Origin: Rhodococcus sp. RD6.2
Lineage (GTDB): Bacteria; Actinomycetota; Actinomycetes; Mycobacteriales; Mycobacteriaceae
Assembly (NCBI RefSeq): GCF_001040705.1
Contig: NZ_CVQP01000010.1
Coordinates: 260,251 to 324,250 of the forward strand
DNA: 64,000 bases
Direction of reading: 5' to 3'
In this document: one piece after another, positions 1 through 6,880 of the stretch
Layout of the letters: each line of letters begins with the position of its first letter
Numbering within the stretch: the first letter of the stretch is position 1
Position numbers and translations under genes: made by a program
The notes under the pieces: model-generated
Told to the model about the DNA's origin: nothing
What the model saw: only the letters and a program-made list of their open reading frames with translations
Databases searched by the model: none

Positions 1-1294
1 GCGAGCCCGCAGTGTCGGTGACCAGCGACCACAACCGGAACGGGTTGAGCATCGTGCCGAGGCTGGTCGCCTTGTCCAGCAGGGCAGCCATGAACAGACG
101 CTGGTTGTTCATCCGGTCCAGGTCGGCGAGTGGCGTCGCACGCGTGCGGACGAACCCGAGCGCCTCCGCACCCGTCAGATCCTGGCAGCCCGGCTGCAGA
201 TTGATACCGGCGAGCGGATCGTCGATCGGGTACGGCACGCACAGATTGACGCCGCCGATGGCGTCGACGATGCCCGCGAATCCCCCGAACCCGATCTCCG
301 CGTAGTGGTCCATCCGCAATCCGGTGGCCTCCTCGACGGTGCGCACCAGCAGTTGCGGGCCGCCGCCGTCGATCGCGAAGGATGCGTTGATCTTGTCCTC
401 GCCCCAACCGGGGATGTTCACGTACGAGTCACGGGGAATCGACACCATCGTCGCGGCACCGCTCTTCGGGACGTGGATGACGATGATGGTGTCCGTGCGC
501 TTGCCCGCGATGTCGCCACCCGCGGACAGTTCCTGGTCTTGCTCGGCGGTCAGACCCTCGCGGCTGTCCGACCCGACGAGCAGCCAGTTCGTTCCGGGGG
601 TGTCCGCGATCCGGCCGGGGTAGTCGGCGAGCGCGTCGATGCGGTTCAGCGACCGGTCGAGGTACACGACGGAGACGACCATGAGGATCACGAGCACCAG
701 CGGGATCAACCCGATCCGCCTGCCCCAGTGCCGTCGCCGACGCGATGGACGCGGGGGGTTCGCGGGAGGCTCGGTACCGGGGCGTCCGCTCCGTGGCGGC
801 GGCGGCGGGGGCGGCGGCGACGCCGGTGGCGGCCTGCGGCGCTGCGGGTCGACGTACGGCTGAGGCGTCTGCGTCGGCGCGTACTCCGACCGTGACTGCG
901 GGCCGGGTCCACCCGGTACGGGCGCGGCCGGACGCGGCGCAACCGGTTCCTCCGACCACGCGCGCGGCGTCGCCGCCCTGCCGTCGCGGCGAATCACCTG
1001 GGTGCCCTCGCCGGGCGGTGGTCCAGGCTGCTGCCGATACGCGGGCGTGGGCGCCGGATAGCGCGGCGGGGGAACATTGCCGCGTTGCGGCGGGGGGACG
1101 TTACCGCGGTGCGGCGGGGGTACATGGCCGCGTTGCGGCGGGGGCGGAACGCTGCCGCGCGGCGGCTGCTGCGGTGCACCGGGGCCGTGCGGGCCCCAGG
1201 ACTGTCCCCGGCGTGGATCGGCCGCCCGACCCCGGTCGCGGGGGTCGGGGTTGCGGGGACGGTCGTCGTTCACATCGGAAACTGTACTGGTCAC
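1..1294 (-). CDS. LytR-CpsA-Psr (LCP) family protein, C-terminus beyond the left edge
   Basis: LCP enzymes transfer lipid-linked glycopolymers, such as arabinogalactan in mycolic-acid bacteria, onto peptidoglycan outside the membrane. Read leftward from a GTG at 1294 (an alternative GTG is at 1273), about 431 codons are present. Residues 1-190 are Pro/Gly/Arg rich and include a short tandem repeat. A basic stretch and one membrane helix (about 193-211, IGLIPLVLVILMVVSVVYL) are followed by the extracytoplasmic LCP domain, with LLVGSDSR, the KRTDTII segment and SIPRDSYV (about 284-291). The gene starts 29 bases after the stop of the CPBP protease gene, so the two are probably co-transcribed. 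The C-terminus, and any LytR_C domain, is outside the window. Confidence 0.9.
   Translation of the reverse strand, partial: MTSTVSDVNDDRPRNPDPRDRGRAADPRRGQSWGPHGPGAPQQPPRGSVPPPPQRGHVPPPHRGNVPPPQRGNVPPPRYPAPTPAYRQQPGPPPGEGTQVIRRDGRAATPRAWSEEPVAPRPAAPVPGGPGPQSRSEYAPTQTPQPYVDPQRRRPPPASPPPPPPPPRSGRPGTEPPANPPRPSRRRRHWGRRIGLIPLVLVILMVVSVVYLDRSLNRIDALADYPGRIADTPGTNWLLVGSDSREGLTAEQDQELSAGGDIAGKRTDTIIVIHVPKSGAATMVSIPRDSYVNIPGWGEDKINASFAIDGGGPQLLVRTVEEATGLRMDHYAEIGFGGFAGIVDAIGGVNLCVPYPIDDPLAGINLQPGCQDLTGAEALGFVRTRATPLADLDRMNNQRLFMAALLDKATSLGTMLNPFRLWSLVTDTAGS
1080..1151 (-). repeat. 24-bp tandem repeat coding a proline-rich octapeptide
   Basis: Three consecutive 24-base units (1080-1103, 1104-1127, 1128-1151) differ at a few positions and keep the reading frame of the LCP gene. 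They encode repeats of the type P-P-P-Q/H-R-G-N/H-V at residues 48-76, in the cytoplasmic tail before the membrane helix. A partial fourth unit lies at about 1062-1079. The copy number could vary by slippage without a frameshift. Confidence 0.8.
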
Positions 1295-1323
1295 GGCCCG
1301 GAGGTCGCCGATGTCCGCTGCGT

Positions 1324-2145
1324 TCAGGGCAGCCAGGACACGTGGCCACGCAGCAGTGTGTAGCCGACGAACGCGACCGCGTCGATGAGCCAGTGCGCGA
1401 CGACGAGGGGCCACAGTTTTCCGGTCCGCTGCCAATAGCGTCCGAACACGATTCCCATCACGACGTTGCCGAGGCCGCCGCCGAGGCCCTGGTAGAGGTG
1501 GTAGCTGCCGCGCAGCAGCGCCGATGCGGCGAGGGACGCGTTCTCGCTCCACCCGAGCCGTCGCAGCCTCGAGATCAGGTAGGCGACGACGAGGATCTCC
1601 TCGGCGGCGGAGTTCGCGAGTGCCCACAGCACGAGGGCGGGCAGCCGCCACCAGTGGTCGTCGACAGTGCTGGGGACCACCGTCAGGTTGGCTCCGACCG
1701 CGGTTGCGGCGAGGTAGAGCGCGAGGCCGGGCAGCCCGATCAGCGCGGCCAGGCCGACGCCGGGGAGCAGGTCTCGGCGCCACCGCGGGTGCCGTCCGAG
1801 TCCGATGCGGTCGGGGCCGAGTCCGCTACGCCACAGCAGGTACAGGCCGAGGGCGGCCCACGCGCACAGTCGGACGATGCCGAGCAGTTGGCGTCCGAGG
1901 TCGATCCAGCCGAACGTGGAGCGGGAAGCGTTGAGCGCGACCGACTGGTCGGACAGTTGGCCGGGCTGTAGGGCCGTCTCGATCAGCGACAGGATCCCGG
2001 ACAGTCCGCTGAGCCCGAACGTGACGAGCAGAACGATCGTGACCTCGACCCACAGTGCGCGGCGCTGCGCTCGGTCGAGCGGCGGTTCGGTCTGTGGGGG
2101 CGGGGTCGGGCGCAGCCAGTCGTCGAGCCGGGTCACGTCACGCAC
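1324..2145 (-). CDS. CPBP-family intramembrane metalloprotease (CAAX protease-like)
   Basis: This is a 273-residue, multi-spanning membrane protein with the CPBP (Abi) signature spread over its second half. A Glu pair is at residues 182-183 (AEEILVVAY), a His is at 216 in GSYHLYQG, and a HxxxD motif is at 251-255 (AHWLID). These are the expected metal or catalytic residues of this glutamic/metalloprotease-like family. The first motif lacks the usual EExxxR spacing. Residues 1-30 are hydrophilic and presumably cytoplasmic. It lies between the DUF2470 and LCP genes with short gaps, so an operon is likely. The substrate is unknown. Some relatives act in bacteriocin immunity, but nothing here points to that. 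Confidence 0.85.
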   Translation of the reverse strand: MRDVTRLDDWLRPTPPPQTEPPLDRAQRRALWVEVTIVLLVTFGLSGLSGILSLIETALQPGQLSDQSVALNASRSTFGWIDLGRQLLGIVRLCAWAALGLYLLWRSGLGPDRIGLGRHPRWRRDLLPGVGLAALIGLPGLALYLAATAVGANLTVVPSTVDDHWWRLPALVLWALANSAAEEILVVAYLISRLRRLGWSENASLAASALLRGSYHLYQGLGGGLGNVVMGIVFGRYWQRTGKLWPLVVAHWLIDAVAFVGYTLLRGHVSWLP

Positions 2146-2172
2146 GATAGGCGCCTTCGGCGCTCCAGCGCC

Positions 2173-2940
2173 TCAGTGCCGGGCGCGGAGACCGTTGAGG
2201 AAGGGGCAGCCGACGAGGATGCGCAGTGCCCGGTTGAGGCCGGCGGCGTCCTCGACGGGTTCGGTGAACGAGAGCCGGACGTCGCTGTCACCGGTCGGGG
2301 ACTCCACGCGGAGACGGATGCCGTAGCGGTCGAGGCCGAGGGGGCGGACGCGACCGCCTCGCATGGTCGCGGGAAGTCGATGCGCCAGTTGGTGGATCAG
2401 GTCGCCGTGACCGGATTCGAGGTGCTCGAGCCAGCAGTCCTCGACGGACCAGAACGGGTCGGGGACGGCGTCCAGTAGGTCGTCGAGCGGGACGGGCTCG
2501 GCGCCGTGGCTGTCGGCGACGACAGCGGAATCGAGGACCAGTCGCAGCAGGGTCGTCGTGTGCCCGACGTCGAGAAGCGCGGGATTCGGGTGATCGGCGG
2601 CGACCGCGGCGGCGAGGGCGCGGGAGGCCTCGCCGGGCACGGCGTGCAGGGAGCCGCGCAGCCACACGAGGGACCGGACGCGCTCCCGCAGGACGAGCGG
2701 CGCGTTGTCGGTGAGTTCGAGCACGGCGGGGAGACCGCCGCGCCCTGCTTGCCAGGCGAGTGCGGTGACCGCGACATCGGACGGGACGGCGAGCACGACG
2801 TCACCGCACGACCGGAGGTGGTGGACCGCCACGGTGACCGGGTCGATGCCGTCGACGGCGAGGACCGCCTGCTGAGCGCGTGCGCAGGCGGTGCGAACGC
2901 GTTCGGCGGTGGTCGGGCCGAGCGTGGTGGCGGCGGTCAT
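2173..2940 (-). CDS. DUF2470 domain protein, probable iron-regulated heme-utilisation type
   Basis: This 255-residue protein ends in a DUF2470 domain (about 170-250), with the HGDLIHQLAHRL helix and the DRYGIRLRVES strand. DUF2470 also forms the C-terminal part of HugZ-type heme-binding enzymes. From general knowledge, the M. tuberculosis neighbour of pheA in the same arrangement (Rv3839) is a DUF2470 protein in the IdeR iron regulon. A DtxR/IdeR-like box lies 62 bases upstream of this ATG, which agrees with that assignment. It is the first gene of a leftward operon with the CPBP protease and LCP genes. The enzymatic role, if any, is not evident. Confidence 0.85.
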   Translation of the reverse strand: MTAATTLGPTTAERVRTACARAQQAVLAVDGIDPVTVAVHHLRSCGDVVLAVPSDVAVTALAWQAGRGGLPAVLELTDNAPLVLRERVRSLVWLRGSLHAVPGEASRALAAAVAADHPNPALLDVGHTTTLLRLVLDSAVVADSHGAEPVPLDDLLDAVPDPFWSVEDCWLEHLESGHGDLIHQLAHRLPATMRGGRVRPLGLDRYGIRLRVESPTGDSDVRLSFTEPVEDAAGLNRALRILVGCPFLNGLRARH

Positions 2941-3001
2941 GTGGTGCTCCTTCTATTCGGGTCCCCTGAGGCTCGAGGTCGTCCAGGTGCGATGGCTCAC
3001 G

Positions 3002-3020
3002 ATAGGTTAGCCACGCCTAA
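3002..3020. promoter_or_regulatory. Candidate DtxR/IdeR iron box
   Basis: The sequence ATAGGTTAGCCACGCCTAA matches 14 of 19 positions of the classical iron-box consensus TTAGGTTAGGCTAACCTAA. A further CTAAGTTAGGG follows directly and may be a second overlapping half-site. It lies between the leftward DUF2470 gene and the rightward gene at 3077, so iron-dependent repression of one or both is expected. Confidence 0.65.
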
Positions 3021-3064
3021 GTTAGGGTATGCATACCCAGGCGCGCAAGAGTTCCGCGCCGGAT

Positions 3065-3070
3065 TACTGT
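3065..3070 (+). promoter_or_regulatory. -10 element of a probable leaderless promoter
   Basis: TACTGT fits the actinobacterial -10 pattern TANNNT. Exactly six bases separate it from the GTG at 3077, the spacing expected when transcription starts on the first base of the start codon. No ribosome-binding site is present. Confidence 0.5.
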
Positions 3071-3076
3071 TGACCG

Positions 3077-3808
3077 GTGGCCACCCTGCTCAACCTGCAA
3101 CCTCCCGCCCCCCGAGACCAGCAACCGCCCTTCGCCGGGCTCCTTGCCGAGACCTGCGCCGACGCCGCGGCTGTGCGCGCTCGCAGTCGCGACGCACTCT
3201 TCGGCGCGCCGCTGCTCGCCGTGTCCGGGATCGACGGCGTCGATGCGAGCGACGGACCCCTCTGGCTGCGGCTCGACATCGCCCCCGACGCGCTGCCTGC
3301 GACGCTCCCCGAACTGACACGCATCGAGGTGGAGTGTCCGTTCGAGTACCTCGACGACGCCGTCGCGCTCGCTCACGGTGACCCGCACCCCCTCCCGGCG
3401 CGCCTCGCCGTCCGCGTCGATCCCGCAGGCGCGGGACGCGGCTGGGCTGCCGAGTCGTCGGAACGGGTCGCCGCAGCGGGTGCGCAGCCCGTGCTCGCCG
3501 CCGGTCTCGCTGCGGACGACGTCGCCGACTTCCTCGCCGTCCTCGCGCACTCCGACGCCGGCTTCGTCGCCCACGCGACCACCGCAAGTGAGGTCGTCGC
3601 GATCCTCTCCGCCACTGTCGCGGCACTGCGCGGCGACGACATCCCCGCCGCGTTCGCCGCCGCCGACCCCGCGCCGATCGCCGCGCTCACGACAGCGGCC
3701 GCCGAGGCGATCCGCGAGATCCTCGTCGCGATCGCAGTCCCGGCAGACGCAGGCATCGCAGCCGACCTCCGCGAGCTGGGAATCACCGCCGACATCGGCA
3801 TCCGCTGA
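3077..3808 (+). CDS. Hypothetical protein, alanine-rich
   Basis: The 243-residue product is not recognised. It is rich in Ala, Asp and Leu, with no signal peptide, membrane helix or clear catalytic motif. The N-terminal half (about 20-105) looks like a mixed alpha/beta domain, including PLWLRLDIAP and RIEVECPFEYLDDAV. The C-terminal half is helical and alanine-rich. The GTG start is chosen because a -10 element sits six bases upstream, as for a leaderless transcript, and because coding character begins here. It shares the upstream region, including the iron box, with the divergent DUF2470 gene, so iron may affect its expression. The next gene, pheA, starts 111 bases later from its own likely promoter. 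Confidence 0.75.
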   Translation: MATLLNLQPPAPRDQQPPFAGLLAETCADAAAVRARSRDALFGAPLLAVSGIDGVDASDGPLWLRLDIAPDALPATLPELTRIEVECPFEYLDDAVALAHGDPHPLPARLAVRVDPAGAGRGWAAESSERVAAAGAQPVLAAGLAADDVADFLAVLAHSDAGFVAHATTASEVVAILSATVAALRGDDIPAAFAAADPAPIAALTTAAAEAIREILVAIAVPADAGIAADLRELGITADIGIR

Positions 3809-3861
3809 CCCTGCCGCCCGTCGACCTGGCGCGGCCGGCAGCCGCCACCTGACGGATGGCC

Positions 3862-3891
3862 GGGGTGGCGGGGTCGTGGCGGGGGCGGGGG
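3862..3891 (+). other. Potential G-quadruplex before pheA
   Basis: Four runs of four or five G (3862-3865, 3870-3873, 3881-3885, 3887-3891) are separated by loops of 4, 7 and 1 bases. This fits the usual folding pattern of a G-quadruplex on the plus strand. It is about 30 bases upstream of the pheA start, just before its -10 element. In a GC-rich genome such runs may occur by chance. Confidence 0.4.
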
Positions 3892-3907
3892 CGGCCCGCG
3901 CGCTGCG

Positions 3908-3913
3908 TAACCT
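3908..3913 (+). promoter_or_regulatory. -10 element of the probable leaderless pheA promoter
   Basis: TAACCT fits TANNNT and lies six bases before the pheA GTG at 3920. This gives a leaderless mRNA if transcription starts at the G of the start codon. Confidence 0.5.
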
Positions 3914-3919
3914 GGACGG

Positions 3920-4840
3920 GTGCCGCGTATCGCTTACTTCGGACCGTCCGGGACCTTCACCGAGATGGCGCTCGCCCAATTCGAGTCGTCGGGTGTCCTG
4001 GCCGGAGCCGTGGAGCGGGTCGCCGCGTCCAGCCCGCCCGCCGCCCTGGCGTTGGTCCGGGACGGCTCGGTGGACGGGGCCGTGGTCCCGATCGAGAGTT
4101 CCGTCGAGGGGCCGGTGCGGCCGACGCTCGACGCGCTCGCGGTGGGCGAGCGGTTGCAGATCATGGCCGAGACGGAGCTGGACGTCAGCTTCACGATCGT
4201 CGGCAGGCCGGGGACGACCCTCGGCGACGTCCGCACGATCCGCGCCTACCCGGTCGCCGAGGCCCAGGTGCGGGAGTGGATCGAAAGCACGCTGCCGGAC
4301 GCCGCCGTCGAATCCGCGTCCTCCAATGCCGGGGCCGCCGAGGACGTGGCAGCGGGACGTGCCGACGCCGGGGTGTCGACGGCCCTGGCCGGCGAACGGC
4401 TCGGCCTGGTTGCGCTCGCGTCCGACGTCGCGGACTTCGCCGGTGCCCGAACACGATTCGTACTCGTCACCCGCCCCGCGCCGGTGCCCCCCGCGACCGG
4501 ATCGGACCGGACCTCCGTCGTTCTCCAGCTCAACCACGAGCCGGGATCGCTCGTCGGCGCGATGTCCGAATTCGCCACTCGCGGAATCGATCTCACCCGC
4601 ATCGAATCCCGTCCGACCCGTATCGAGTTCGGCACCTACCGCTTCTACCTGGACTGCACCGGGCACATCGAGGACTCTGCCGTAGCGGAGGCGCTCAAGG
4701 CGTTGCACCGCAAGCACACGGTCCGGTTCCTCGGATCCTGGCCTGCCGCGACGGACGGCGGCAAACGGCCTCCGTCGGACGACGAGGCGAACGACTGGTT
4801 GCAGCGCATCGTCGCGGGCGAGAACGAAGGGACGAACTGA
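3920..4840 (+). CDS. pheA: Prephenate dehydratase
   Basis: PheA converts prephenate to phenylpyruvate in phenylalanine synthesis in the cytoplasm. The 306-residue protein has the prephenate dehydratase domain at about 1-190, starting with the typical PRIAYFGPSGTFTEMAL. It carries the PIESSVEGP segment (about 57-65) and the catalytic TRF motif at 178-180. An ACT domain follows at about 197-275, with the ESRP motif at 229-232 that belongs to the phenylalanine-binding site, so allosteric control by the end product is expected. There is no chorismate mutase domain, as is usual in actinobacteria. The GTG start sits six bases after a -10 element. The following histidine phosphatase gene starts one base after its stop, so the two are translationally close. 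Confidence 0.96.
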   Translation: MPRIAYFGPSGTFTEMALAQFESSGVLAGAVERVAASSPPAALALVRDGSVDGAVVPIESSVEGPVRPTLDALAVGERLQIMAETELDVSFTIVGRPGTTLGDVRTIRAYPVAEAQVREWIESTLPDAAVESASSNAGAAEDVAAGRADAGVSTALAGERLGLVALASDVADFAGARTRFVLVTRPAPVPPATGSDRTSVVLQLNHEPGSLVGAMSEFATRGIDLTRIESRPTRIEFGTYRFYLDCTGHIEDSAVAEALKALHRKHTVRFLGSWPAATDGGKRPPSDDEANDWLQRIVAGENEGTN

Positions 4841-4841
4841 G

Positions 4842-5510
4842 GTGGCGGGCAAGCTGATCCTGGTCCGGCACGGACAGACCGAGGCGAACGTCGCGAGGCG
4901 GTTGGACACCCGGCTTCCCGGTGCCCGGCTGACCGAGTTCGGCGAGGGGCAGGCGAGGACGTTCGGATCGGCGCTGGCCGGACCCCTTCCCAAAGCGGTG
5001 GTGGCCTCGGAAGCGTTGCGGGCGAGGCAGACCGCGAGCTACATCGAACAGGCGTCCGGCATCGTCGTGCAGGTCCGTGAGGGCATCCACGAGGCGCAGG
5101 CCGGTGAGCTGGAGGACCGCTCCGACCGTGCCTCACACGAGTTGTTCGCCTCGGTGTTCCATTCGTGGCACATCGGTGAGCTGGGTGCCCGGATTCCCGG
5201 CGGTGAGTCCGGCGAGAACGTGCTGGAGCGGTACCTGCCGGTGGTGGACTCGCTCCGTTCGCAGTATCTGGACGGCAGTGACGACGAGGGCGACGTGCTC
5301 GTGGTCAGCCACGGTGCGGCGATCCGGCTGGTCGCGGCGCACCTGACCGGTCTCGACGGCCGGTTCTCCGCCGACACTCACCTCGACAACACCCAGACGA
5401 TCGAACTCGTCCCGACCGCGGCGGGCGGGTGGGAGTGCGTGCGCTGGGGCCTGGTGCTGCCGCCGTTCCGGGTTCCTGCGGTGGACGTCGTCGACGACCC
5501 GATGGGCTGA
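4842..5510 (+). CDS. Histidine phosphatase family protein (phosphoglycerate mutase-like)
   Basis: This 222-residue protein has the phosphohistidine signature LVRHGQT, with Arg9 and the nucleophile His10 near the N-terminus. The second catalytic His is at 157 in VVSHGAAIRL, and the Glu-rich LEDR segment after residue 90 resembles the acid/base region. It is shorter than glycolytic phosphoglycerate mutases and belongs to the broad small-molecule phosphatase branch, so the substrate is open. It starts (GTG) one base after pheA and is probably co-transcribed with it. In mycobacteria a similar gene also follows pheA. The stop codon lies inside a 23-bp tandem repeat. Confidence 0.9.
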   Translation: MAGKLILVRHGQTEANVARRLDTRLPGARLTEFGEGQARTFGSALAGPLPKAVVASEALRARQTASYIEQASGIVVQVREGIHEAQAGELEDRSDRASHELFASVFHSWHIGELGARIPGGESGENVLERYLPVVDSLRSQYLDGSDDEGDVLVVSHGAAIRLVAAHLTGLDGRFSADTHLDNTQTIELVPTAAGGWECVRWGLVLPPFRVPAVDVVDDPMG

Positions 5511-5559
5511 TCGGGTTCCACCCGGCGGGCTGATCGGGTTCCACCCGGCGGGCTGATCG
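5504..5559. repeat. 23-bp tandem repeat, 2.4 copies
   Basis: Two identical 23-base units (5504-5526 and 5527-5549) are followed by ten matching bases (5550-5559). The first unit contains the last codons and stop of the histidine phosphatase gene, and the last ends just before the promoter of the TetR gene. Because each unit begins with GGGCTGA, each copy repeats the stop codon in a shifted frame. Confidence 0.85.
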
Positions 5560-5564
5560 ACCCG

Positions 5565-5570
5565 TACGCT
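5565..5570 (+). promoter_or_regulatory. -10 element of a probable leaderless promoter
   Basis: TACGCT fits TANNNT and stands six bases before the GTG at 5577, the same geometry as for pheA and the gene at 3077. It favours this GTG over the TTG directly before it as the start of the TetR gene. Confidence 0.5.
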
Positions 5571-5576
5571 GAGTTG

Positions 5577-6188
5577 GTGACAGGGACGGGGCGCATCGAC
5601 GGGCGCACGCTGCGGTATGCGGGGCGCCGGGACGAGCTGCTCGACGCGGTCACGGCCTACGTGATCGAGCACGGGGTGGCCGAGCTGTCGATGCGTCCGC
5701 TCGCGAAGGCGGTCGGAGTCTCGCACGCCTCGCTGCTGCATCACTTCGGGAGCAAGGAGAACCTGCTCGCCGAGGTGATCGAGCGGATGCGCGGCGAGTC
5801 GATCCCGGTCGAGCTGACGGCCGAAAAACTCGACAACCCAATGGAGATTCTGCGCACGTGGTGGCAGGTGCGGATGCAGCCGGCCCAGCTGTCGCGGTTC
5901 CGCGTCATGCTGGAGATCTATGTTCAGGCGGTCCTCAAGCCGGACCAGAATCCGCGTTTCCTCGACCGGTTCGTCGGGCAGTGGCTCACTGTTCTCGAGT
6001 CCGGGCTGAGGGCCGCGGGCTGCCCGGATACCGAGGTGTCGGCGCGGGCGACACTGATCCTCGCGCAGGTGCGGGGTCTGACGCTCGACCTGCTCGCCAC
6101 CGGCGACCAGGACCGGGTGAATCGGGCGTTCGAGACGTACGTGGACGCGCTCGCCGTGACGGTCGCCGGCTGGTCGAGGCCCTCCTGA
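5577..6188 (+). CDS. TetR/AcrR family transcriptional regulator
   Basis: The 203-residue protein has an N-terminal TetR helix-turn-helix (about 15-60), with SMRPLAKAVGVSHASLLHHFGSK as recognition region, and a helical ligand-binding domain after it. The recognition helix carries LLHH where many relatives have YYHF. The GTG start is chosen for its leaderless-type spacing to a -10 element. A TTG immediately upstream would add one residue. It ends three bases before the stop of a convergent TetR gene. The nearest other genes give no obvious target, and an inducer cannot be suggested. Confidence 0.88.
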   Translation: MTGTGRIDGRTLRYAGRRDELLDAVTAYVIEHGVAELSMRPLAKAVGVSHASLLHHFGSKENLLAEVIERMRGESIPVELTAEKLDNPMEILRTWWQVRMQPAQLSRFRVMLEIYVQAVLKPDQNPRFLDRFVGQWLTVLESGLRAAGCPDTEVSARATLILAQVRGLTLDLLATGDQDRVNRAFETYVDALAVTVAGWSRPS

Positions 6189-6191
6189 CGA

Positions 6192-6794
6192 TCAGCGTCG
6201 ACGGGGAAGGAGCGCGGGGACGACGAAGGCCCTGAGTTTCTCGCGGACCCGCTCGAGGGCGTTGTCGTCGGTGCCGTACTGACTGATGTACATGATCTCG
6301 AGCTCGGAGATCCATTCGGAGAGCATCCGCAGGTCGAGGTCGGCGCGGATGTTTCCCGCGGCCTGTTCGTCGGCGAGGATCGGGCCCCACAGCTCGTGTG
6401 TCAGCTCGATCGCGCGGCCCGACTCGCCCAGCAACTGCATCGACAGGGCCATCGACTCGGGGGAGACCAGCCGGTTGACCATCGGGTCGAGGTGGCCTTT
6501 GCGGATGTCCTGGCAGATGCCCTCGACGATGCGTTCCTCGACGGTCGGCCACCGGGTGATGTGTGCGCGGGCCCGGCTCATGTTGGCGCGGGCGCGCCGG
6601 ACCACCGATTCGGCGATCAGGGACTCGCGGTCCGCGAAGTAGCGGTACACCGTTGCGCGCGACATCGATGCGGCCTTCGCGACATCCTCCATCGTGGTCT
6701 TGGCGATGCCGTACCGCGCGAAGCACTCTTCGGCCGCCGTCAGGATTGCCGCGCGGGCGTCTGTCTGGTTGTCGGTTCCGGTCCGTGCTGCCAC
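6192..6794 (-). CDS. TetR/AcrR family regulator, candidate controller of the catabolic region
   Basis: The 200-residue protein has a TetR DNA-binding domain at about 12-58, with the recognition segment SMSRATVYRYFADRESLI, and a C-terminal domain containing the RLVSPES and LWGPILADE segments. It is clearly related over its whole length to the TetR protein at 59729. It is divergent from the Rieske operon, and the 86-base gap to that operon contains one copy of the 19-bp palindrome shared by many promoters of this window, plus another inverted repeat. Divergent TetR genes usually control themselves and their neighbour. Whether it recognises the shared palindrome is inference. Confidence 0.9.
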   Translation of the reverse strand: MAARTGTDNQTDARAAILTAAEECFARYGIAKTTMEDVAKAASMSRATVYRYFADRESLIAESVVRRARANMSRARAHITRWPTVEERIVEGICQDIRKGHLDPMVNRLVSPESMALSMQLLGESGRAIELTHELWGPILADEQAAGNIRADLDLRMLSEWISELEIMYISQYGTDDNALERVREKLRAFVVPALLPRRR

Positions 6795-6820
6795 GGAGGA
6801 ACAGTACCAATCGAGAAATC

Positions 6821-6839
6821 AACCGAAAGTAGTTAGATA
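6821..6839. promoter_or_regulatory. 19-bp operator-like palindrome, copy 1
   Basis: AACCGAAAGTAGTTAGATA matches the shared pattern AAYCTAA-N5-TTAGRTT imperfectly, keeping the right core TTAG and the left AACC. It is 26 bases upstream of the leftward TetR start and 41 bases upstream of the Rieske start. It is one of the weaker copies. Confidence 0.45.
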
Positions 6840-6846
6840 AGACGCT

Positions 6847-6861
6847 AGACATTGATTGTCT
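6847..6861. promoter_or_regulatory. Short inverted repeat between TetR and Rieske genes
   Basis: AGACA and TGTCT form perfect five-base arms around TTGAT. The position between two divergent genes suits an operator for the adjacent TetR protein, but the site is short and unsupported by other copies. Confidence 0.35.
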
Positions 6862-6880
6862 CGTGTGTCACGCTCGGTTC

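Noticed and set aside
3002-3020. Inclusion of the iron box among the 19-bp regulon sites
   Set aside because: It contains similar TTAG and CCTAA words, but spacing and orientation differ and it fits the DtxR/IdeR consensus better.
3017-4993. Open reading frame of 658 codons on the minus strand over pheA
   Set aside because: It lies opposite two well-supported genes, has low-complexity Arg/Gly/Asp composition and no family motif. It is a GC-bias shadow.
5574-5576. TTG as start of the TetR gene
   Set aside because: It directly precedes a GTG that has the leaderless six-base spacing to a -10 element, so the GTG is preferred.
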